From assembly GCA_003133485.1 (NCBI GenBank), contig PKXR01000235.1, positions 227 to 6,183 on the forward strand: a stretch of 5,957 nt of DNA, in the 5' to 3' direction. Source of the stretch: Candidatus Dormiibacterota bacterium. GTDB lineage: Bacteria > Chloroflexota > Dormibacteria > UBA8260 > Bog-877. Shown in pieces: positions 1-4,386 of the stretch. A program made the position numbers and the translations under genes. How positions within the stretch are numbered: position 1 is the stretch's first letter; every line of letters starts with the position of its first letter. The notes under the pieces are model-generated. The model was given only the letters and a program-made list of their open reading frames with translations, made no database searches and was not told the DNA's origin.

Positions 1-346
1 GAACTGGTCGGTGGCGGGGTCGAGCGGGCAGCTGGGAGCCTCGCCTGGACCGACGCCGGCAGCGATACCGCTTGGCGGCTACATTCTGCAACTGACGCTC
101 ACTTCCCCGAGCGTTGGATGGATGGCGCTCTCACTTGGTGGGCTTCTGGTCAGCCGCGACAGTGGCCAGACGTGGTCCGCTGCGATCCCGGCCGGCGCGG
201 TCGCCGGAGGTTCAGGAGTTTTGGTCGTAACGTTCGCGACGCCCAACAACGGCTGGGCTCTTGCCAACTCTGGCGGTGTGGACCCGAACGTCATCTACCG
301 CACCGTCGACGGTGGCAGAGATTGGGCTCCGTTTCCCATCAAGTGA
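1..346 (+). CDS. Asp-box (BNR-like) beta-propeller protein, C-terminal fragment
   Basis: The reading frame is open to the left edge (first full codon at base 2) and stops with TGA at 344-346, so about 114 residues of the C-terminus are visible and the true start is outside the window. Two Asp-box motifs are seen: SRDSGQTW (bases 152-175) and TVDGGRDW (302-325). Each follows a hydrophobic strand ending in a Gly-Trp pair (SVGWMAL, NNGWALA). This S/T-x-D-x-G-x-x-W plus GW pattern is typical of sialidase-type BNR repeats and of the Ycf48/YCF48-like propeller family, many of which are exported or cell-surface proteins. Asp boxes are structural, so they do not show an enzymatic activity. The protein ends right after the second box, as expected for the last propeller blade. 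No signal peptide can be judged because the N-terminus is missing. The exact function is unknown. Confidence 0.75.
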   Translation, partial: NWSVAGSSGQLGASPGPTPAAIPLGGYILQLTLTSPSVGWMALSLGGLLVSRDSGQTWSAAIPAGAVAGGSGVLVVTFATPNNGWALANSGGVDPNVIYRTVDGGRDWAPFPIK

Positions 347-360
347 TGATTTGCCGGGTG

Positions 361-392
361 GCTGCCAAGGGCCGCCGCGCTAGCGGGGCAGC
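361..392 (+). terminator. Possible hairpin terminator after the Asp-box gene
   Basis: GCTGCC (361-366) is complementary to GGCAGC (387-392). Between them CCGC (375-378) can pair with GCGG (383-386) around a GCTA loop, leaving an 8-nt bulge on the 5' side. The structure starts 14 nt after the stop codon, which is the right place for a terminator. There is no following T-tract, and GC-rich DNA gives such pairings by chance, so support is weak. Confidence 0.3.
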
Positions 393-531
393 GACAGTGG
401 GCGGTAGAAGTCTGAGCGGTTGCACCGAACCTACCCGAGCGGTATCCGGTGTGAATTAGCGGGCGACCTTCTCCCCGGGGATCGTTCCGAATCCCGACTG
501 CTACCCTCGAGGTGACGCCAGGGTGGTCCAC

Positions 532-603
532 TTGACGCAGGTCTCGCCCCGCCAGACCAATTTTCCTTTCGATCGATTCTTTGGAGGAGATCAGTTGACG
601 CAG
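532..603 (+). repeat. Direct repeat TTGACGCAG flanking the AKR start
   Basis: TTGACGCAG occurs at 532-540 and again at 595-603, 63 bp apart and so in the same reading frame. The second copy contains the preferred TTG start of the aldo/keto reductase. The first could be mistaken for an upstream start or for a -35 box (TTGACG), but no good -10 hexamer lies 16-18 nt downstream; ACCAAT at 556-561 is the best and is poor. The codons between the copies include an AT-ending run around 559-590, unlike the GC-ending codons of the gene body, which suggests this stretch is 5' untranslated leader. Confidence 0.4.
583..588 (+). promoter_or_regulatory. Ribosome binding site deciding the AKR start
   Basis: GGAGGA at 583-588 is a strong Shine-Dalgarno core. 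It lies 6 nt before TTG at 595 and 15 nt before ATG at 604. The spacing favours TTG595 as the start codon. The in-frame GTG at 523 would put this motif inside the coding region. Confidence 0.7.
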
Positions 604-1563
604 ATGCTCTACCGCCGGCTGGGCCGTTCTGGCCTCAAAGTGAGTCTGCTCTCGCTCGGGTCCTGGGTCAGCTTCGGAGCTCAGGTGGACGAGGAAAGGG
701 CGCTGGAGTGCATGTCGGCCGCCTACGAAGGTGGGGTCAACTTCTTCGACAACGCCGAAGCGTACGCCGGTGGCGAGTCGGAGCGGATCATGGGTAAGGC
801 GCTGGCCCGGGCCGGCTGGCCACGCCACAGCTATGTGGTTTCCACCAAGTTCTTCTGGGGCCTTGGGGATGGGGTCAACACCTCCGATACCCTCAACCGC
901 AAATATCTGCTGCAGGCGATGGATGCGTCGCTGGAGCGCTTCGGTCTGGATTTTGTCGACCTGGTGTTCTGCCATCGCTCTGATCCCGAGACTCCGATTG
1001 AGGAGACGGTGAGGGCGATGCACGACATCATCAGCCGGGGCCAGGCCCACTACTGGGGCACCTCGGAGTGGGCGGCCGACGAGATCCGCGCCGCCTTCGA
1101 GATTGCCGAACGCCACCACCTGCACAAGCCGGTGATGGAGCAATCTGAGTACAACCTCTTCCACCGCAAGCGGGTGGAGGAGGAATACGCCAGGCTGTAC
1201 GAGGATTGGGGGCTCGGGCTCACCACCTGGAGCCCACTCGCTTCGGGGTTACTGACCGGCAAGTACCTGAATGGCATCCCCGAGGGTACTCGGGCCAGTC
1301 TCCCCGGGTACGAGTGGCTGCGGGACGAGTTGACCAACCCGGCGCTCAATGAACGGGTTCGCCGCCTGGCGCAGGTGGCCGACGAATTGCATTGTTCGCT
1401 GGCTGAGCTGGCGATCGCGTGGTGTGCCCGCAATCCCCACGTGTCCACCGTCATCACGGGGGCCTCCAGCGTTGAGCAGGTGCACCAGAATCTTCAGTCT
1501 TTGGAGGTCCTGCCCAAGCTCACTGATACGGTGTGCCAGCACATCGACGAACTGCTCGGCTAG
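595..1563 (+). CDS. Kv-beta-like NADP-dependent aldo/keto reductase
   Basis: A 322-residue cytosolic (alpha/beta)8-barrel oxidoreductase of the aldo/keto reductase superfamily, expected to reduce aldehydes or ketones with NADPH. The catalytic tetrad is visible as D52, Y57 (FFDNAEAY), K85 (VSTKFFWG) and H127 (VFCHRSDP). Cofactor-binding segments are YWGTSEW (153-159), [13 protein letters not shown] (212-224), and GASSVEQ (289-295) with N299. The sequence follows the mammalian Kv channel beta subunit almost from end to end as I recall it, including the [10 protein letters not shown] segment and the C-terminal LPKL...IDELLG. Animal Kv-beta proteins have Asn where H127 stands; His is the usual AKR residue. 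The native substrate is unknown. Start TTG595 is chosen for the GGAGGA site 6 nt upstream; ATG604 is the alternative, and a 346-residue version from GTG523 is less likely. The gene converges with the regulator gene across a shared inverted repeat. Confidence 0.95.
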   Translation: MTQMLYRRLGRSGLKVSLLSLGSWVSFGAQVDEERALECMSAAYEGGVNFFDNAEAYAGGESERIMGKALARAGWPRHSYVVSTKFFWGLGDGVNTSDTLNRKYLLQAMDASLERFGLDFVDLVFCHRSDPETPIEETVRAMHDIISRGQAHYWGTSEWAADEIRAAFEIAERHHLHKPVMEQSEYNLFHRKRVEEEYARLYEDWGLGLTTWSPLASGLLTGKYLNGIPEGTRASLPGYEWLRDELTNPALNERVRRLAQVADELHCSLAELAIAWCARNPHVSTVITGASSVEQVHQNLQSLEVLPKLTDTVCQHIDELLG

Positions 1564-1608
1564 GCTGACGATCCGCGGGAGAGGTCTAGCCGCCTAGCCC
1601 AGCAGCTC
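1549..1608. terminator. Inverted repeat between convergent genes, candidate bidirectional terminator
   Basis: Bases 1549-1565 and 1592-1608 are reverse complements at 15 of 17 positions, enclosing a 26-nt loop; the inner 8 bp (GGCTAGGC with GCCTAGCC) are perfect. The left arm covers the last codons and TAG stop of the aldo/keto reductase; the right arm ends one base before the TGA of the convergent regulator gene. On the plus strand the mismatches are A-C and C-C. In minus-strand RNA the first becomes a G-U wobble, so 16 of 17 positions pair and the stem is slightly better for leftward transcripts. There is no T-tract on either side, as is common for hairpin terminators in high-GC bacteria. 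Confidence 0.6.
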
Positions 1609-2394
1609 TCAGGTGGCGTCGACGAACCGTCTCAGTAGGTCGGACCAGCCGTTCTCGGAGTCGAACGTTTCCTGCAGGCGGGCGGCGCTGGCACCCCTCT
1701 GCTCCAGGCCCCGGTGCTCCAGCCGGATCAGACAGTCGCTCGGACCTCGGGCTATGAAATTTACCTCGATCTCGGTGCGAATCGCGGGGTCGTACTGCCA
1801 GTCTGCGTTAACCCTCCAGCCCAGCACTACCCGGTGGGAGGGTTCGAACAGCAAGGTCACTCCCCACGGCGACTCGCTGCCATCATCCCCGCGCTCGTAC
1901 CAGCGACCGCCCGCCTTGGTCTCCAGCACGACTGTCACCGCGGGAGCCATCCCGAAGTGGCGGCGGCCGAGCGGCCACCAGGCGCCCATCTCCATGGCGA
2001 AGAGCCGAAAGGCCTCCTCCTGGCTGCGGTGAAGCTTCACCTCCCGACGGACGAGGAAGTGAGCGTCCGGGTCCACCGTTTGGGGCGCGCTGCGTCCCAC
2101 TGGTACCCCGCTGATCTCCGCGCTGGGCAGGTTGGCGATCCGCTCCAAGTAGTCACGAAGCTCCTCGACGCCTTTGGAGTTGACGTGGTAGGTGGGCAGC
2201 TGGCTGGTGCGGTCTTCGGCCACTAGTCCCGCACCCTGCAGGGTCTGCAGCCACTCGGCGAGGATTGGTCCGGGGGCCGCCAAATCGTTGGCCAACTGGG
2301 CGGCCGTCCTAGGCCCCTCCCCGAGCTGCTCGAGGACCTCTCGGCGGCCCGGATCGGTCAGGGCGTCGATGGCACGGCTCAGCGTGGAACTCAC
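1609..2394 (-). CDS. ArsR-type HTH fused to SRPBCC/AHSA1-like domain
   Basis: A 261-residue two-domain protein. Residues about 5-86 resemble an ArsR-family winged helix: LTDPGRREVLEQLGEGPRTAAQLA, then LQTLQGAGLV (50-58), and a wing followed by GVEELRDYLERI. Residues about 110-261 match the SRPBCC/AHSA1-like (START-related) fold: FRLFAMEMGAWWPL (129-142), GGRWYERGDDGSESPWG (162-178), a strand with LGWRV, then LEHRGLEQRG and SENGW near the end. SRPBCC domains form a hydrophobic ligand cavity, so a ligand-responsive repressor is a reasonable inference, but the ligand and operator are unknown. The recognition helix (PGPILAEWLQTL) lacks the usual S-x-P-x-V-S-x-H-L pattern of ArsR proteins, so DNA binding may be altered. 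The start is GTG at 2392-2394; no other in-frame start exists before an upstream stop, and no good Shine-Dalgarno precedes it. A 14-codon ORF ends 4 nt upstream. It lies 130 nt after pyrD on the same strand. Confidence 0.9.
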   Translation of the reverse strand: MSSTLSRAIDALTDPGRREVLEQLGEGPRTAAQLANDLAAPGPILAEWLQTLQGAGLVAEDRTSQLPTYHVNSKGVEELRDYLERIANLPSAEISGVPVGRSAPQTVDPDAHFLVRREVKLHRSQEEAFRLFAMEMGAWWPLGRRHFGMAPAVTVVLETKAGGRWYERGDDGSESPWGVTLLFEPSHRVVLGWRVNADWQYDPAIRTEIEVNFIARGPSDCLIRLEHRGLEQRGASAARLQETFDSENGWSDLLRRFVDAT

Positions 2395-2398
2395 GGCG

Positions 2399-2443
2399 CT
2401 AACTATGAGCCGCTGGAAGGCTAATTGTGCAAGCCAGCCTCAT
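2399..2443 (-). CDS. Possible 14-residue leader peptide upstream of the regulator
   Basis: ATG at 2441-2443 opens a 14-codon frame (MRLACTISLPAAHS) closed by TAG at 2399-2401, only 4 nt before the GTG of the ArsR-SRPBCC gene and in a different frame. A strong Shine-Dalgarno (GGGAGGG, 2451-2457) lies 7 nt before the ATG. The regulator start itself has no comparable site, so ribosomes ending here could reinitiate on it. I recognise no family, and the peptide has no run of one amino acid that would suggest classic attenuation. A chance ORF of this size is easily possible; the site spacing is the main support. Confidence 0.35.
   Translation of the reverse strand: MRLACTISLPAAHS
2402..2432 (-). 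promoter_or_regulatory. Weak promoter candidate for a leaderless regulator transcript
   Basis: Minus-strand CATAGT (2402-2407) resembles a -10 box at four of six positions and ends 7 nt before the GTG start, the spacing expected if transcription begins at the start codon. TTGCAC (2427-2432) could be a poor -35 with a long 19-nt spacer. If real, the regulator is transcribed alone as a leaderless mRNA and the small ORF would not be translated from it. Low confidence. Confidence 0.2.
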
Positions 2444-2450
2444 TTCGCAG

Positions 2451-2457
2451 CCCTCCC
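2451..2457 (-). promoter_or_regulatory. Strong Shine-Dalgarno for the small ORF
   Basis: On the minus strand GGGAGGG is followed by the 7-nt spacer CTGCGAA and ATG. It is the only strong ribosome-binding motif between pyrD and the regulator gene, and it is too far (56 nt) to serve the regulator's GTG directly. Confidence 0.4.
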
Positions 2458-2460
2458 GTC

Positions 2461-2496
2461 ACCGGCAGAATCTCAGGCTGGGGCCGGTCTCAGGCT
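2461..2496 (-). repeat. Short repeats in the pyrD-regulator gap
   Basis: The gap after pyrD holds a perfect 6-bp inverted repeat, ACCGGC (2461-2466) with GCCGGT (2483-2488) around a 16-nt loop, and a 9-bp direct repeat TCTCAGGCT at 2471-2479 and 2488-2496 (plus-strand reading). A further 7-bp pairing is possible between CCAGCCT (2434-2440) and AGGCTGG (2475-2481). None is followed by a T-tract in the leftward direction. They could be a weak terminator or competing leader structures, or chance in GC-rich DNA. Confidence 0.25.
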
Positions 2497-2524
2497 TCGG
2501 ACTTCGCCGGGTTGGCGCCCGAGT

Positions 2525-3493
2525 TCAGTCGGGGCTCAGACCAGCCTCCTGGGTGCCGGGATGGTCAAGCTCCTGCCAGTGAAGTTCGGTGAAGCGGCGC
2601 AGTCCGTGCTGCTGGGCGTACGCCAGGCAGCCCTCGACGATCTCCCGGCTGGCCTTAGGGTTGGTGAAGTTGGATGTGCCCACCTGGACTGCGTCCGCTC
2701 CCGCCACCAGGAACTCCAGGGCGTCAGTCGCGTTGGCGATACCACCGATTCCGATCACCGGGACCGCGACCGCCCGGCGCACCCTCGCCACCGCGGCCAG
2801 GGCCAGTGGTTTGATCGCCGGACCGCTCAGACCGCCGGTGCCCTGGCCGGCTAGCACCGGCCGGCGGGAGGGAAGATTGACCTTCATGCCGACGTAGGTG
2901 TTGACGGCCGAGACCGCGTCCGCTCCAGCGTCCTCGACGGCCCGCGCGACCTCCGTGAGGTCGGTGACATTGGGGCTGAGCTTGACCACCAGCGGCATCT
3001 CAGTCGAAGCCCTCACGGCGGCGACGCAGCGGGCGGCGGCCCTGGGTTCGGTCGCGAAATCTAGCCCGTGCGCGATATTGGGGCAGGAGATGTTCAACTC
3101 CACCCCGGCCACGCCGGTCACCCCATCAAGCCGCTGGACCACGGCGACGTATTCCGAGATATCTGCGCCCGCCACGTTCACCAGGACCGGGACCCGCCAC
3201 GTGGCCCATCTCGGGGCGTAGTCCCGCGCGACCACCTCCACACCCGGGTTCTGGAGCCCAATCGAATTGAGCATCCCAGCCGCGGTCTCCGCGATCCGAG
3301 GCGGGTGGTTGCCCTCTCGGGCTAGCAGTGTCGTCCCCTTGGAGAAGATCGCCCCCAGGTGGCTGATGCCGGCCAGGGCCTCCGCCTCGAACCCGAAGCC
3401 GAAGGTCCCCGAGGCGACGGTGATGGGGTTGGCGAGGATCAGTCCACGGCCGAGTTCAACCCGCGGATCGAAGGAGGGTCCGGCGGCGGTCAT
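2525..3493 (-). CDS. pyrD: Dihydroorotate dehydrogenase, class 1B catalytic subunit
   Basis: A 322-residue FMN barrel enzyme that oxidises dihydroorotate to orotate, the fourth step of de novo UMP synthesis. The active-site loop ELNISCPN carries C137, the catalytic base typical of class 1 enzymes (class 2 uses Ser). FMN-binding features include ASGTFGFG (27-34), K52 in FSKGTT, KLSPN (K171), SAVNT (195-199), GGLSGPAIKP (220-229) and IGIGGI (247-252). There is no N-terminal membrane helix, as expected for a soluble class 1B protein. Adjacent pyrK confirms the NAD+-linked 1B type. ATG at 3491-3493 is chosen because it overlaps the pyrK TGA (ATGA), a usual coupling arrangement, and the protein then begins as the family does; the frame runs open to 3757 but only inside pyrK. 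No strong Shine-Dalgarno precedes the ATG, which fits translational coupling. The next gene downstream is a regulator, not pyrF. Confidence 0.97.
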   Translation of the reverse strand: MTAAGPSFDPRVELGRGLILANPITVASGTFGFGFEAEALAGISHLGAIFSKGTTLLAREGNHPPRIAETAAGMLNSIGLQNPGVEVVARDYAPRWATWRVPVLVNVAGADISEYVAVVQRLDGVTGVAGVELNISCPNIAHGLDFATEPRAAARCVAAVRASTEMPLVVKLSPNVTDLTEVARAVEDAGADAVSAVNTYVGMKVNLPSRRPVLAGQGTGGLSGPAIKPLALAAVARVRRAVAVPVIGIGGIANATDALEFLVAGADAVQVGTSNFTNPKASREIVEGCLAYAQQHGLRRFTELHWQELDHPGTQEAGLSPD

Positions 3494-4386
3494 CCGAGGT
3501 GGGCCGGCTGGAGGAGCAGCCGCTCCCAGTGGAGCACCGAGCCTCGCAGCACCGGGCCTTGGCGGCAGCATAGACCGACTACCGGATCGCCGGCGCCGTC
3601 CCCAGCGCGGAGCGGGATCGCGCAACCGAGACAGGTACCGAAACCGCAACCCATGGGCGCTTCGATCGACACCTCGATTTGAAGGACCCGTGTTGTCCGG
3701 TCGGCGGACTCCGCCAGCAGGGCGATCACGGCCCCCAACATGGGATTGGGGCCGCAAGCGTAGACCCGGTCGACGTCCTTCAACAGAGCGATCAGCCCGG
3801 CCGTGATCCGGCCTTGCCGTCCGCGGCTGCCATCCTCGGTGAACTGGACTACTTCCCTCATCCCGGGAGGTAGCAATTCGTCCGGGTAGAGTTCGGCACG
3901 ATTCCTGGCACCATTGATCCAGATCATCTCCTCACCCATCTCTCGGAGCCGAGCCGCGAGGAGCGGGAAGGGCGCGGCCCCCAGACCGCCCGAGACCAGG
4001 GCCGACCGGCCTGGTCGGTCGGGGAGAGTGAACCCCTGGCCCAAAGGGCCTAGGATTCGAACTTCGTCCCCGAGCGCGAACCCCCTGAGACGCCGGGTGC
4101 CCGCACCAACCGCTCCCAGGTAGAAGGAAACGACTCCTGACTCGGGGTCGGCGCGACTGAAGGAGAACGGCCGCCGCAGCAGGGGGATGTGGCTCTGCTC
4201 CACCCAGATCTGGGCAAACTCCCCGGGATGAGCTCGCCGGGCTACTTCCGGCGCCAAGAAACTGATCTCGAACAGGTTTCCCTGGAGCGGCCGCACGGCG
4301 GTGCATGGAGCGACCTCGTCGACCGCCCGGCGGAGGTCACTCTGGCCCTCCAGTTCCGTGGCGGAAGCCCCGGCCAACACCGTCAA
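3490..4386 (-). CDS. pyrK: Dihydroorotate dehydrogenase 1B electron-transfer subunit
   Basis: The 298-residue FAD and [2Fe-2S] partner of PyrD, which passes electrons from dihydroorotate oxidation to NAD+. Domain order is that of the ferredoxin-reductase-like family: a flavin barrel with RRPFSF (71-76) and GAVGAGT (91-97); a nucleotide-binding domain with GGLGAAPF (133-140) and ACGPNPML (210-217); and a C-terminal iron-sulfur segment with C247, C252 and C255 (CGFGTCLGC), then C274 in CCRQGPVL. C273 beside it is an extra cysteine; C274 aligns with the usual ligand before the GPV motif. The protein is longer than the usual roughly 250-260 residues, with about 20 extra residues at the N-terminus. 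The start TTG at 4384-4386 overlaps the carB TGA (TTGA) and has AAGGTGG 4 nt upstream; GTG at 4378-4380 is an alternative with 10-nt spacing. The TGA overlaps the pyrD ATG. Confidence 0.95.
   Translation of the reverse strand: MTVLAGASATELEGQSDLRRAVDEVAPCTAVRPLQGNLFEISFLAPEVARRAHPGEFAQIWVEQSHIPLLRRPFSFSRADPESGVVSFYLGAVGAGTRRLRGFALGDEVRILGPLGQGFTLPDRPGRSALVSGGLGAAPFPLLAARLREMGEEMIWINGARNRAELYPDELLPPGMREVVQFTEDGSRGRQGRITAGLIALLKDVDRVYACGPNPMLGAVIALLAESADRTTRVLQIEVSIEAPMGCGFGTCLGCAIPLRAGDGAGDPVVGLCCRQGPVLRGSVLHWERLLLQPAHLG

Noticed and set aside
420..448. Promoter-like TTGCAC (420-425) and TATCCG (443-448) with 17-nt spacing before the reductase
   Set aside because: Both hexamers match consensus at only about half the positions and no supporting feature points to this site.
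532..561. TTGACG at 532-537 as a -35 box for the reductase
   Set aside because: No acceptable -10 hexamer at 16-18 nt; the match is equally explained by the TTGACGCAG repeat.
295..1164. 289-codon ORF on the minus strand opposite the aldo/keto reductase
   Set aside because: It is the antisense shadow of a well-recognised gene; its translation is rich in His, Arg, Pro and Gly and shows no family motif.
1714..2226. 170-codon plus-strand ORF opposite the regulator gene
   Set aside because: Shadow of the ArsR-SRPBCC gene, whose two domains are intact in the minus frame.
3494..3757. N-terminal extension of pyrD by 88 codons
   Set aside because: It lies wholly inside pyrK in another frame and is Arg/Pro/Gly-rich; the ATGA overlap at 3490-3493 gives a family-like start.
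3267..3806. 179-codon plus-strand ORF over the pyrD-pyrK junction
   Set aside because: Antisense to two firmly identified genes, with Arg/Pro/Gly-rich translation and no recognisable domain.
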